Source: JAJFUG01 sp964473155
Lineage (GTDB): Bacteria; Gemmatimonadota; Glassbacteria; GWA2-58-10
Length of the DNA: 64,000 bases
Reading direction: 5' to 3'
Assembly (NCBI GenBank): GCA_964473155.1
Contig: CAYYNT010000004.1
Span: 1 to 64,000 of the forward strand
Below, one piece after another: positions 26,915 to 35,874 of this stretch (positions within the stretch are counted from its first letter, which is position 1; each line of letters opens with the position of its first letter). The translations under genes and the position numbers were made by a program. The notes beneath the pieces are model-generated. The model did no database searches. It saw nothing but the letters and a program-made list of their open reading frames with translations, and was not told where the DNA came from.

Positions 26915-27931
26915 TTACAACAGGAACTCGCCCGCGCGCATGATCTCTTTGCCATCCACCTCTATAGTCGTGCGCTGGAGGACAACATCCACGTGCCCCT
27001 TGCTGCGCTGGCTGGAGCCGGTCTTGTCCGGGTACCCGTCGCCGAAAGCCACGTGCACGCCGGGGAATTTCTCGTCCTGAAGAAGGTTGCCGATCAGGCG
27101 CTCCAATCCCAGGGCCGTACCGATAGCGAACTCACCCAGCCGGCCGGCCATTTCATCCTGCTGCGTGTAGCGGCGGAAATCCTCGACCAGCTCCTTGTTC
27201 CCGCATTCCAGCCCGGCGATGCGGCTGTCTTTAAGCTCGATGCGCAGGGGAGTCTTTTCGAGCGGCCCGTATTTCTGGTCAAAGTAATCCCCCACAGTGC
27301 CATCCACCACCACCACGGAACCCACCTCTACGCTTTCGGCGCAGGTGAACACCTCGCCGTCCGGAAGGTTCATCCACTGGCCCGGCCCGATCAGGCCATC
27401 CGAGATGACCCAGCGGAAGTCCGGGGAGAACAGGGCGGCCAGGTCCGTGCCAGCCGGAGTTGTGACCCGGATGCGGCGCGCCTTGTGGACGGCGTCGTAC
27501 ACCCGGTGCGAGAGGGCTGAAATCTTTTCGTAATCCAGGCTCATCCCCTCGGCCATGATCTGCTCGGTGATCCCGATCATGTGTCCATGACGGAGAGTCT
27601 TGTTCCGCTTGATCCGATCTAACATCGGCTGCCGGAAACTCTGTAGCTCGCCGGGATGGCCCCCGGCGGCGAAGAAACTGACCTGCGCCCGGTCGAGGGC
27701 CGCGCCGATAGTCTCCGGGAAGCCAAGAGAACGGCTGCTGTCCGCGGGCCTCTCGCCGAAATCCTCCATGCGGAAGACTGTCACCGCGGCCCCCGCCTTT
27801 TTCACCTCGTTCGCCAGGGCAACGCCGATCCTGAAACGGTCCTGGTCTGTTATGATCACCACGTTTTCATCGCGGGACACTTTTGTGCAGACATTCACCG
27901 CCTGCCAGGCGCCTTTTTCCAGTGAACCCAT
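26915..27931 (-). CDS. M29-type aminopeptidase / NicX-like metalloprotein
   Basis: A cytoplasmic 338-residue protein of the family that covers M29 aminopeptidases (AmpS/AmpT) and NicX-type dioxygenases. Metal-binding residues are visible in order: Glu in LGEFAIGT, Glu in LLQDEKFPGVHVAFG with its His, and His-x-Asp in KGHVDVVLQ. The N-terminal part (ENVVIITDQDRFRIGVALAN) and AEGMSLDYEKISALSHRVYD fit the family. It is shorter than classical M29 enzymes (about 400 aa), so function between peptidase and ring-cleavage enzyme is open. GGGGAGAG precedes ATG 27931. It is monocistronic. Confidence 0.75.
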   Translation of the reverse strand: MGSLEKGAWQAVNVCTKVSRDENVVIITDQDRFRIGVALANEVKKAGAAVTVFRMEDFGERPADSSRSLGFPETIGAALDRAQVSFFAAGGHPGELQSFRQPMLDRIKRNKTLRHGHMIGITEQIMAEGMSLDYEKISALSHRVYDAVHKARRIRVTTPAGTDLAALFSPDFRWVISDGLIGPGQWMNLPDGEVFTCAESVEVGSVVVVDGTVGDYFDQKYGPLEKTPLRIELKDSRIAGLECGNKELVEDFRRYTQQDEMAGRLGEFAIGTALGLERLIGNLLQDEKFPGVHVAFGDGYPDKTGSSQRSKGHVDVVLQRTTIEVDGKEIMRAGEFLL

Positions 27932-28087
27932 TTTTTTCTCTCCCCGAGGCCGGTTTCGGACTTGCCGTCAAGCGATCATACTCGCAATATAACGGTGGAG
28001 GGTTTATTATTCAAAGGCGCTCTCTGAGTGATTATCATCCTTCGCTCTGACCCGGCTTATTCATAAATTGTCGCCACTCCTTTTCGT

Positions 28088-28107
28088 GGACACGCTGCAC
28101 CGTGTCC
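28088..28107. repeat. GGACACG/CGTGTCC hairpin
   Basis: A 7-bp stem with a 6-bp loop in the divergent region 27932-28327, a weaker relative of the GC palindromes. That region otherwise holds a half copy of element B and no gene. Confidence 0.5.
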
Positions 28108-28144
28108 CTGCACAAGGCTAACCGGCTTGATAAACAATAAGTTA

Positions 28145-28172
28145 GTGTCCCTTCGTGTGACTTCTTGGATGG
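28145..28172. repeat. Solo terminal repeat of MITE-like family B
   Basis: GTGTCCCTTCGTG followed by TTGGATGG resembles the right terminal repeat of the 24086-24397 element, and the next bases (GGTTTTTCTTT) continue the likeness. No matching left end is visible, so this is a solo end or relic. Confidence 0.5.
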
Positions 28173-28327
28173 TTTTTCTTTGTTTAAATCGAATTTGAGA
28201 ATAATCCGGGCTAAAAGCGTGTGAAAAAAGCAAAAAAAATCCCAAGTTTCAACTTTGATAAAGTCGAGTGACGATCCAAAAGCTGGTCAACATACCGCCA
28301 GAATTTTGGCTTAAGGAGAGAGCAGCG

Positions 28328-29278
28328 GTGAGCGATAAAATCCGGCTCGGCATCAGCGCCTGCCTTCTGGGCGAGAAGGTGCGGTACGACGGCGGCCACA
28401 AGCTGGACCATTTCATCCGCGACACCTTGGGTCAATGGGTCGAGTTCATCCCGGTCTGCCCGGAGGTGGAGTGCGGCCTGCCAGTCCCCCGAGATTCGAT
28501 GCGCCTGACCGGAGACCCGGCCGCACCGCGCCTGGTCGTGGAAAAAACGAGCGTGGACCACACGGAGCGCATGACCGCCTGGGCCGCCGTGCGCCTGGAA
28601 CAGCTCGCCGCGGAGAACCTATGCGGCTTCATCTTCAAGTCGCGCTCGCCCTCCAGCGGCATGGAGCGGATCAAGGTCTACAACGGCCAGGGCGTTCCCT
28701 CCAAAACGGGAGTCGGCATTTTCGCCGGCCTTTTCATGCGGCGCTTCCCGGACCTTCCGGTGGAGGATGAGGGCCGCCTGCACGATCCATTGTTGCGCGA
28801 GAATTTCATCGAGCGCATATTCGTGATGCGGCGCTGGCGCGACGTTCTGGCTGATGGTTTTTCCACAGGTGCGCTGATCGAGTTCCACACCCGCCACAAG
28901 CTGCTGCTCATGGCCCACGGCGTGGAGGGTTATCGCGCTCTGGGCCGCCTTGTGGCCGGGGCGAAAGACCTGCCGCGCGAACAACTCCTGCGCGAGTATC
29001 CGGCCCTGCTGATGAAATCCCTGCGCCTTATCGCCACGACAAAAAAGAACGTCAACGTACTGCACCACCTTCTGGGTTATTTTAAGAAAGTTCTTCCACC
29101 GGATGAGAAACATGAGGTGCTGGAGCTTACAGACGCCTACGGCCGGGGCCATCTGCCGCTGGTCGTCCCGCTTACCCTGATCAGCCATTTCGTGCGCAAG
29201 TACGGTCAGCCGTACCTTGAAAAACAGTATTACCTGAATCCGCACCCGCTGGAGCTGAAGCTGCGCACGCATGTATAA
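28328..29278 (+). CDS. DUF523-DUF1722 fusion protein (YbgA/TudS-related)
   Basis: The N-terminal half is DUF523, the family that includes the [4Fe-4S] thiouracil desulfurase TudS; the C-terminal half is DUF1722 (as in E. coli YbgA: FHTRHKLLLMAHGVEGYRAL GRLVA). DUF523 Cys residues are C12 (ISACLLG) and C44 (CPEVECG). The place where the third cluster Cys is usual, SPSCG, reads SPSSG (S110), while an extra Cys, C49, lies in CPEVEC. So cluster binding would have to use a different set. GTG 28328 is chosen because AAGGAGAG lies upstream and it begins right at the domain; an in-frame GTG at 28268 has no such site. Start uncertainty does not affect the domains. Confidence 0.85.
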   Translation: MSDKIRLGISACLLGEKVRYDGGHKLDHFIRDTLGQWVEFIPVCPEVECGLPVPRDSMRLTGDPAAPRLVVEKTSVDHTERMTAWAAVRLEQLAAENLCGFIFKSRSPSSGMERIKVYNGQGVPSKTGVGIFAGLFMRRFPDLPVEDEGRLHDPLLRENFIERIFVMRRWRDVLADGFSTGALIEFHTRHKLLLMAHGVEGYRALGRLVAGAKDLPREQLLREYPALLMKSLRLIATTKKNVNVLHHLLGYFKKVLPPDEKHEVLELTDAYGRGHLPLVVPLTLISHFVRKYGQPYLEKQYYLNPHPLELKLRTHV

Positions 29279-29663
29279 AGACTGCACAATACCGGAGCGT
29301 CCCGGATGGCCACTTCAGGTCAAGACGGATTGCCGAAACCTTTGAGCGGCCGCCAGTCCACTGACTTTGCTGCCTTCGCCGAAACGAAAACAGATCAAGC
29401 AGTTAAGACAGCCATTAAACACGGGGAACGCTGAATAATACCCCGGACAGCAGTGATTTACCTCAATAAATCAATACACCTTACACCTTCAGATAACGTC
29501 GAACGACGAGCATTGCAGATCAATATTGTCCATAAATCAAGCCAATTATATCTTTCAGCACGCTAAGAGTTTGATATCCATCTTTCGCATTATGTCCGGC
29601 GCCGAAAACTTATCCTGGGAAACGCATAACAGAGATTTGAAACAATAGAGAAGGAGACTTGAA
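29279..29663. other. Intergenic region, weak promoter only
   Basis: These 385 bp hold no open frame of note. TTGTCC (29526) and TATCTT (29549), 17 bp apart, are a possible promoter for the following URO-D-like gene. I see no repeat or structured RNA. Confidence 0.4.
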
Positions 29664-30926
29664 ATGACCAGAAGGGAAACTGTCCGGGCCGCGCTCACGC
29701 ACCGGGAACCCGGCCGCGTGCCGCTCGATTTCGGGGCCTCCTCGGTGACAGGGATGCACGTGAGCTGCGTGCACGCGCTGCGCGGGCATTACGGTCTCGA
29801 GAAGCGTCCGGTGCGGGTGCACGAGCCTTATCAGATGCTCGGGCTTATCGAGACGGACCTTCAGGACGCCCTGGGCCTGGATGTGACCGGAGTGTTCCCA
29901 CCCGAGACGATGTTCGGGTTCCGCAACAAGGACTGGCGTCCCTGGCGCACGCAGGAGGGGATCGAAGTCCTGGTGTCGAAGAATTTTGTCACCCGGACAG
30001 AGGAGAACGGCGATACGCTGATCTATCCGGGAGGGGATGATTCGGTCCCGCCCAGCGGACGGATGCCGCGCGGGGGGCATTTTTTCGATTCGATCATCCG
30101 CCAGGAGCCGCTGGATGAGGAGAAGTTGAATCCGGAGGATAACCTCGAGGAGTTCGGCCCTATCGCGGATGAGAACGTGGAGTATTTCCGCCAGGCGGTG
30201 GAAGCCGCCTCCGCGTCCGGGCGCGCCGTGTTAGCCTCTTTCGGCGGGACCGCTTTCGGTGACATCGCCCTGGTTCCGGGACCTTTTCTGAAGCACCCGA
30301 AAGGCATCCGCGACATCACCGAATGGTACATCTCCACTGTCACGCGCCAGGACTACATCCACCGTATCTTTGCCCGTCAGACTGAATACGCCCTGGCCAA
30401 CCTCGAAAGAATCCATCGCGCCGTGGGGGATAAGGTGGATGCCGTGTTTGTCTGCGGCACGGATTTCGGCACGCAGACATCAACTTTCTGCTCGGTGGAC
30501 ACTTTCCGCGAGCTGTACCTTCCTTACTACAGGCAGGTCAACGGCTGGATTCACGCCAATACCGGCTGGAAAACTTTCAAGCATTCATGCGGGGCGGTGG
30601 AGACTTTCATGGAGAGCTTCATCCAGGCCGGGTTCGACATTATCAATCCGGTGCAGTGCTCGGCCGCGGGGATGGACCCGGCTCACCTGAAAAAGCGCTA
30701 CGGCGGCAGTCTGACTTTCTGGGGCGGCGGGGTGGACACACAGCGCACCCTGCCGTTCGGGACGCCTGAGGAGGTGCGCGAGCAGGTGCTGCGCCGTTGC
30801 GAGGTGTTTGCTCCCGGTGGCGGGTTCGTGTTCAACGCGATTCACAACGTGCAGGCGCTCACCCCGGTGGAAAATATCGTGGCGATGATAAACGCCGTGC
30901 ACGAGTTCAATGGCGTCAAAGCCTGA
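29664..30926 (+). CDS. URO-D/MtaA-like protein, 420 aa
   Basis: A second member of the uroporphyrinogen decarboxylase superfamily in the window, longer than the first because of an insertion around residues 80-170. It keeps the HSCG motif (H307, C309), INPVQCSAAGMDP and WGGGVDTQRTLPFGTPEEVR, as in methylcobamide-dependent methyltransferases and their catabolic relatives. A HemE function is unlikely since the N-terminal substrate motif of HemE is absent. AGAAGGAG precedes ATG 29664. The Na+:solute symporter gene follows 56 bp downstream, so the two probably form an uptake-plus-metabolism pair for an unknown small molecule. Confidence 0.82.
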   Translation: MTRRETVRAALTHREPGRVPLDFGASSVTGMHVSCVHALRGHYGLEKRPVRVHEPYQMLGLIETDLQDALGLDVTGVFPPETMFGFRNKDWRPWRTQEGIEVLVSKNFVTRTEENGDTLIYPGGDDSVPPSGRMPRGGHFFDSIIRQEPLDEEKLNPEDNLEEFGPIADENVEYFRQAVEAASASGRAVLASFGGTAFGDIALVPGPFLKHPKGIRDITEWYISTVTRQDYIHRIFARQTEYALANLERIHRAVGDKVDAVFVCGTDFGTQTSTFCSVDTFRELYLPYYRQVNGWIHANTGWKTFKHSCGAVETFMESFIQAGFDIINPVQCSAAGMDPAHLKKRYGGSLTFWGGGVDTQRTLPFGTPEEVREQVLRRCEVFAPGGGFVFNAIHNVQALTPVENIVAMINAVHEFNGVKA

Positions 30927-30982
30927 TTCAGCCTGGTCCAGCCATGTGAAGCAATCCGCATAAACCCTCAACCCGGACCGGA

Positions 30983-32602
30983 ATGAGCATGCAACGCGTC
31001 TCGCTGTCCGCCCTCGACCTGCTGGTTTTTGTCCTGTATTTCGCTGTCGTTGTTGCACTGGGTATCTACGTGGCGCGGCGGGAGAAAAAGACCTCGCGCG
31101 ACTATTTCCTGGCCGGGGACCGTCTGCCCTGGTACGCCATCGGCGGCTCGCTCACCAGCGCCAACATCTCCTCCGAGCATTTTGTCGGAATGATCGGTTT
31201 CGCCTATGCGGCGGGCCTGGTGGTGGCGAACATGGAGTGGGGCAACTGGTACACCTATTCGCTGCTGGTCTGGATTTTCCTGCCCTACTACATGCGCAGC
31301 GGCCTGTACACCATGCCGGAGTTCCTGGAGCGGCGGTTCAACCGCCCCACGCGCTACCTTTACGCCCTGAGCACCCTTCTGACCTACGTTCTCGGGTTTA
31401 TCGCCGCGATCCTCTACGCCGGGGCGGTAGTGCTGGAGGCCCTGTTCGGCATCGACCCGGTGCACGGCGTGCTGCTGATGGCGGTCACCACGGCGGTGTA
31501 CACGATCTATGGCGGCCTGCTCTCGGTGGTCTGGACCGATTTCCTCCAGTTCATCATCCTGTTCGCGGGCGGGGCTGTGGTCACTATCCTGGGCCTCAAT
31601 GCCACGGGCGGGATTCTGCCCCTTATGCGGGAGTTCCCGGAGAAGTTTTTCATGGCCTATCCGGCCAGTCATCCGGAGTTCCCGTTCGCCGGAATGGTGG
31701 GCACGGTGCTGTCGGTGAGCATGTGGTACGTGTGCACGAACCAGTTCATGGTCCAGCGCTGCCTGGGCGCGCGCAGCGAATGGGACGCGCGCATGGGGGC
31801 GGTGTTCGCCGGGTACATGAAGCTTCTGCTGCCGTTTATCATCTGCCTTCCGGGCGTAATCGCCTGGAAAGTGCTGGGTCCGGGCGTGGACCCGAACCAC
31901 GTGTTCGCCCTTCTGGTGGCCCGCCTGGTGCCCGCCGGGCTGATCGGCCTGATCATGGCCGGGCTGGCCTCGGCGATCATGTCCACAATCTCCTCGGCCC
32001 TCAACTCGGCCAGCACCGTGGCCACCCTGGACCTGATCGTCCCGCTGTGGAAGAAAAACGCCACCCAGGAGGAGCAGGTGAGCTGGGGCAAGTGGCTCTC
32101 GGCCCTGTTCATGGTTGTGGCCGTGGGGTTCGCGATCATGTTCTCCCACCAGCAGGGAAAGGTGTTCCTGATCATCCAGAACATCAACGCCTATTTCGCC
32201 GCGCCGGTGGCCGCGCTGTTCATTGTGGGAATTTTCTGGAAGGGCGCGACCAGCACGGCCGCCACGGTGACTTTTATCGCCGGGTTCGCGCTCAACGAGC
32301 TGGTGGACAAGGTGCTGTTCAGGATGGAGCCGTTCACGCGCTACAACAGCTTCTACAACCGGGCCACCCTGGTGTTTGCACTCAGCCTGCTGATACTGTG
32401 GAGCGTGTCGCTGTTCACGAAAAAGACGCCGCGCGAGGTGGTGGACTCGATCTGCTGGCGACCGAGTGACCTGAAGCTCAGGGGCGACGGGCGTTCGGCG
32501 CACGGGACACGCAGCCTGACAATCGCCTGGGCGCTGATGGCGGGAAGTATTCTGGCGGTTTATGCCGCTTTGGGGGTGTTCCAGTGGCTGCACCGGGGCT
32601 GA
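30983..32602 (+). CDS. Sodium:solute symporter (SSS family)
   Basis: An inner-membrane transporter (539 aa) with the SSS core: first helix LDLLVFVLYFAVVVALGIYV, SRDYFLAGDRLPWYAIGGSL TSANISSEHFVGM, YGGLLSVVWTDFLQFIILF, and GLASAIMSTISSALNSASTV. The SANISSEHF pattern resembles the SGLT-type subfamily that carries sugars or myo-inositol, so a sugar substrate is plausible. It lies immediately downstream of the URO-D-like gene on the same strand. ATG 30983 and ATG 30989 are both possible. Confidence 0.92.
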   Translation: MSMQRVSLSALDLLVFVLYFAVVVALGIYVARREKKTSRDYFLAGDRLPWYAIGGSLTSANISSEHFVGMIGFAYAAGLVVANMEWGNWYTYSLLVWIFLPYYMRSGLYTMPEFLERRFNRPTRYLYALSTLLTYVLGFIAAILYAGAVVLEALFGIDPVHGVLLMAVTTAVYTIYGGLLSVVWTDFLQFIILFAGGAVVTILGLNATGGILPLMREFPEKFFMAYPASHPEFPFAGMVGTVLSVSMWYVCTNQFMVQRCLGARSEWDARMGAVFAGYMKLLLPFIICLPGVIAWKVLGPGVDPNHVFALLVARLVPAGLIGLIMAGLASAIMSTISSALNSASTVATLDLIVPLWKKNATQEEQVSWGKWLSALFMVVAVGFAIMFSHQQGKVFLIIQNINAYFAAPVAALFIVGIFWKGATSTAATVTFIAGFALNELVDKVLFRMEPFTRYNSFYNRATLVFALSLLILWSVSLFTKKTPREVVDSICWRPSDLKLRGDGRSAHGTRSLTIAWALMAGSILAVYAALGVFQWLHRG

Positions 32603-32721
32603 TTCAGGGACTGTGACAAAAATAACGGCTTGAGGAGACTAAGCTCAAAGCCTTATCCGGCGGCCTCTTGAGGGAATTTAATTAGAAGACGGACAGAAAT
32701 TATTTTTAAATTCGGACGATT

Positions 32722-32867
32722 TTGCTTGCCAAGATGCAAATTATATGTTAAAGAATATGCAGGAACGGCCTTTGCCGTTCTCGCAAATGCCTTTGCTGTC
32801 GGCCTTTCGGATGCTTTCGGCGCCCGTGGGGCCATGTCCCGCCAATTTTATTCAGGAGTATCCCAAG
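32722..32867 (+). promoter_or_regulatory. Candidate promoter and long leader of the cold-shock gene
   Basis: TTGCTT (32722) and TATGTT (32744) are 16 bp apart and would give a leader of about 110 nt before ATG 32868. The leader opens with a hairpin, GAACGGC-cttt-GCCGTTC at 32763-32780. Long structured leaders are typical of cspA-like mRNAs and control their translation by temperature; that role here is inference. Confidence 0.35.
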
Positions 32868-33074
32868 ATGGCGATGGGAAAAGTGAAATGGTTCAATGAT
32901 TCCAAGGGTTATGGATTCATCGCGCAGGACGGCGGACCGGACGTTTTCGTTCACTATTCGGCCATCCAGACCGACGGTTTCAAGTCCCTGGCCGAAAATC
33001 AGGAAGTCGAATTCGACATCATCGAGGGACCGAAGGGGCCGCAGGCTGCCAATGTGAAGCCTGCGGGCGCCTGA
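32868..33074 (+). CDS. Cold-shock domain protein
   Basis: This 68-residue protein is a complete cold-shock domain with RNP1 KGYGFIAQDGG and RNP2 VFVHYSAI, which bind single-stranded RNA or DNA. It starts MAMGKVKWFNDSKGYGFI, normal for the CspA family. The open frame begins further upstream at 32745, but CAGGAG upstream of ATG 32868 and the domain start set the true start. A strong terminator follows at 33106-33140, so the gene is a monocistron. Regulation by its leader is likely. Confidence 0.93.
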   Translation: MAMGKVKWFNDSKGYGFIAQDGGPDVFVHYSAIQTDGFKSLAENQEVEFDIIEGPKGPQAANVKPAGA

Positions 33075-33105
33075 CAGAATAAAGGACGACCACAAAAAAA
33101 CAATA

Positions 33106-33140
33106 AAAGCCCCCGGCGGTTCAAACGCCGGGGGCTTTCT
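33106..33140 (+). terminator. Rho-independent terminator after the cold-shock gene
   Basis: GCCCCCGGCG and CGCCGGGGGC form a 10-bp GC-rich stem with a 7-base loop, flanked by AAAA and TTTCT. It starts about 30 bp after the stop codon at 33074. Confidence 0.9.
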
Positions 33141-33247
33141 GTTATTCGGGAACGGCAAACTCCCGTACCTGCCGTGGTTTGATAAATACTGACCTATAAG
33201 CGAAAAGGCTTTAAGACAATCTAATATATTGAATGATAATAAAATAC

Positions 33248-33297
33248 GTAGGGGCACGGCGAGCCGTGCCCCACATTAAAACTTGTGGAACAACTCC
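33248..33297. mobile_element. Degraded half of MITE-like family A
   Basis: GTAGGGGCACGGC with the near-palindrome at 33251-33272 (central mismatch) is followed after a short spacer by CTTGTGGAACAACTCC, a decayed version of the family A right end (12 of 16 bases). No left end is visible. It abuts the stop codon of the symporter gene. Confidence 0.55.
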
Positions 33298-35007
33298 TTA
33301 TGCATTCGCCCGGCGATGTTTTTTCTGTTTCTGCAAAATCCAGCCCAGAACGAAAACCAGGCCCCCTAACAACGTCATAATGCTGGCGATGAAGAGATTG
33401 ATCACCCTTCCCATGACGGTCAGATCGGGTAGGAACACCAGTATCATCGCGGCCAGGCCCATGCCCACCGTTGTCCAGCCGGTTATCCTGACGCTGCCGG
33501 TGTCTTCGTCCTCGGTGTCGTCCACCTCGCCCGGAGCCACGGGGGTTTCCACCTTGCGGAAGAAAGCCTCCAGTTGTTCCTTGTACTTGCCCTTGGCCTG
33601 AATGAACAGGCCGGGCAGGAAGAAGATCGCCGCGCTCAGGCCGCCCACGCCGAAAATCTGGGTCTGGAACGAGAGTTCATGGTCGAAGAACAGCGCGCCC
33701 AGGCCGATCACCAGGCCGGTGATATAACTGGCCGCCGCGGCCCAGAAAGGAGTGTATTTGTAGAACAACCCGAAGATGATCGGTATGCCGGCCGGGATGA
33801 TCACCGCGCCGCTCAGAGTGACCATCAGCTTGAACACCCCGCCCTTGACATGGCTCTGCGCAAGGGCGGCCATTATCACCAGGGCGGCCAGCACCAGGGT
33901 CATCACGCGCGCGATGAACAGCAGGGCGCGCGGGCTGGCTTTTTTCCAGAACATCTGCCGGATTATGTCATCGGTGATCAGGCCGGCCATGATGTTGAAA
34001 TTGGCGCTCAATGTGCTCATTGTGGCCGAGAGCATGGCCGCCAGCAGGATACCCATCGCGCCGGGAGGCAGGTATTTCATGCAGAATGCAATATAGGCCG
34101 CCTCGTGCGGCGCGTTCTGTCCAACCGCCACCTGACTCAGGTCCAGGCCGATCAGACGGGTTACAATCGGCGGAACCAGCCAGATAAACGGCGCCACCGC
34201 AAGAAGGATCATCACGAGCAGGGCTACTTTGCGCGCCTCGCGCTCATCCCGCACCGAGAAATATCTCTGCGCCGCCCCACCGCTCGACATGGCGAATGTC
34301 ATCATGATCCCGTAGGCCACCAGCCAGTCCCAGGAGAACTCCTGGGTCTTGACGCTCCAGAAGTCCGGGGGCGCGGCGGTGACAAAACGCGAGAGATCGC
34401 CCAGCTCGAACAGACTGAGACCCAGCACCACCAGGGCGATCGGGAAAAGCACCATGAACTGGAGCGTATCGGTGACCACCACGCCCCACAGTCCGCCGAT
34501 AAGACAGTAGACCGCAATCACCGCCCCGCAGACGATGATAGTCATGGCCAGGTCCGTGCCCATGGCCACGGAGACAAACTTACCCAGGGAAAGCAGTCCG
34601 ATCCCGCCCTGGACTATCCAGATACCCAGGTGGGTCCAGGAATAGAGCTGGTTGGTGCCCACTCCGTAGCGCTCGGACAGGTAGGACATGACCGTATGCG
34701 AGCGTGAGCGGCGCCAGCGCGAGGCCAGGAACCAGACCGAGAAAATCAGCCCGATACTGTTGGTCATGTAGGTAAGAAGGCCCACCGTGGGGGCGCGGTA
34801 AGCCAGGCCGGCGCCGCCGGTGAAGGTGTAGACCGTGAAAGAGGCCATGAAAAGCGACAGTCCGGCCAGCCACCAGGGCAGTTTGTTTCCGCCCTTGAAA
34901 AAGTCGGAGTCGTTCTTGTTGAACAGCGCCAGGGCCACCCCCACGCCGATCATCAGAAGCATGTAGATCACTACAATTATCACATCCACCGTTGATACTG
35001 CAAACAT
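33298..35007 (-). CDS. Sodium:solute symporter (SSS family)
   Basis: A third SSS transporter (569 aa) with about 14 hydrophobic helices, starting TVDVIIVVIYMLLMIGVGVA LALF, with FFKGGNKLPWWLAGLSLFMASFTVYTFTGGAGLAYR and MLSATMSTLSANFNIMAGLI. An acidic loop (PGEVDDTEDEDTG) precedes the last two helices. It is the last gene of the minus-strand operon that begins at 40593, so it probably imports the compound handled by the GH94-type, oxidoreductase and creatininase-family enzymes. It is separated by 38 bp from the creatininase-family gene. Confidence 0.92.
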   Translation of the reverse strand: MFAVSTVDVIIVVIYMLLMIGVGVALALFNKNDSDFFKGGNKLPWWLAGLSLFMASFTVYTFTGGAGLAYRAPTVGLLTYMTNSIGLIFSVWFLASRWRRSRSHTVMSYLSERYGVGTNQLYSWTHLGIWIVQGGIGLLSLGKFVSVAMGTDLAMTIIVCGAVIAVYCLIGGLWGVVVTDTLQFMVLFPIALVVLGLSLFELGDLSRFVTAAPPDFWSVKTQEFSWDWLVAYGIMMTFAMSSGGAAQRYFSVRDEREARKVALLVMILLAVAPFIWLVPPIVTRLIGLDLSQVAVGQNAPHEAAYIAFCMKYLPPGAMGILLAAMLSATMSTLSANFNIMAGLITDDIIRQMFWKKASPRALLFIARVMTLVLAALVIMAALAQSHVKGGVFKLMVTLSGAVIIPAGIPIIFGLFYKYTPFWAAAASYITGLVIGLGALFFDHELSFQTQIFGVGGLSAAIFFLPGLFIQAKGKYKEQLEAFFRKVETPVAPGEVDDTEDEDTGSVRITGWTTVGMGLAAMILVFLPDLTVMGRVINLFIASIMTLLGGLVFVLGWILQKQKKHRRANA

Positions 35008-35045
35008 TCGGCCTCCTTCTTCACCAGGTTTATATTATTTGCCTG

Positions 35046-35816
35046 TCAGATTCGGCGCAAAAAGTTCTCCAGGTCTTCGGTCATGATACGGAAAAGCTCC
35101 TTGCCCTTGGCCGCTGTCCCCTTGTTCGCCGCGCCGTGTATGCCGCTGACCGAGGCTTCTTTCATGTCGCGGATACGCCAGATGAAACTCGCCCCGTCGC
35201 CGTCCATGTATTCCTCCACGGCGCGCTCCATTTTCACGCTTTCCGGATCCAGGGCCAGCATCAGCGAGGTCTCCATCTCGCAGGCGTGTCCATAATCCTT
35301 GCCTTCCATCATCCGGAGCGCCTGTGGGCCGATATTCTCGAAAGCGAAGAAATTGTACAGGCGGAAATCCCTGGGAACCTGCCCCGCCGGGCCGCCCAGG
35401 AACTGGAGCGCATTGCGCAGGGCCGTGTCGGCGATTCCCTTGTTGCCGCCATGTCCGTTGAAAAGAACAAATTTGCCGAACCCATGGCGGTAAAGACCTT
35501 CGACAATGTCCGAGACTATACCGATAAAAGTGTCTGCGCGCAAGCTTACCGTGCCGCAGAAGCTCATCGTGTCCAGGCAGAAGCCATAAGGAATCTCGGG
35601 CATGACGATGACGTTGGAAAGATTTTTTGCCGCCGCCTCGGCTATCGGCACGGCCTGGAAAGTGTCCGTGCCCAGCGGAAGATGATAACCGTGTCCCTCG
35701 GTCGCTCCCATGGGCTGGACGAAGATAAGGCTTTTCTTGTCCGGGAGCGAATCGAGTTCATCCCAGGTATAGTCCACAAGGCGTATCTTTTTACCCTTTA
35801 CGTTTGTGACCGGCAT
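35046..35816 (-). CDS. Creatininase-family amidohydrolase
   Basis: The product (256 aa) carries the family signatures: GATEGHGYHLPLGTDTFQA (metal-binding Glu, His and Asp) and FVLFNGHGGNKG. Creatininase-like enzymes hydrolyse cyclic or linear amides in catabolic and cofactor pathways; here a sugar-amide or related substrate is possible from the context. ATG 35816 is preferred: AAGGGAG lies about 11 bp upstream and the family start (VKGKKIRLVDYTWDEL) follows. The open frame runs on to 35975, overlapping the GH94-type gene, without support. It lies between the symporter and the GH94-type gene in one operon. Confidence 0.83.
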   Translation of the reverse strand: MPVTNVKGKKIRLVDYTWDELDSLPDKKSLIFVQPMGATEGHGYHLPLGTDTFQAVPIAEAAAKNLSNVIVMPEIPYGFCLDTMSFCGTVSLRADTFIGIVSDIVEGLYRHGFGKFVLFNGHGGNKGIADTALRNALQFLGGPAGQVPRDFRLYNFFAFENIGPQALRMMEGKDYGHACEMETSLMLALDPESVKMERAVEEYMDGDGASFIWRIRDMKEASVSGIHGAANKGTAAKGKELFRIMTEDLENFLRRI

Positions 35817-35874
35817 ATTCGGCAAGACTCCCTTCTTAAGATAGACCAGCGTTTTCAATAGAAGACTGACACAC

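Noticed and set aside
29664..30926. HemE (haem biosynthesis) for the URO-D-like genes
   Set aside because: HemE N-terminal substrate-binding motifs are missing and the HxCG motif points to the corrinoid methyltransferase branch.
30968..32593. Long minus-strand frame opposite the symporter
   Set aside because: It is a shadow of the GC-rich symporter gene, rich in His, Gln, Arg and Gly, without any domain.
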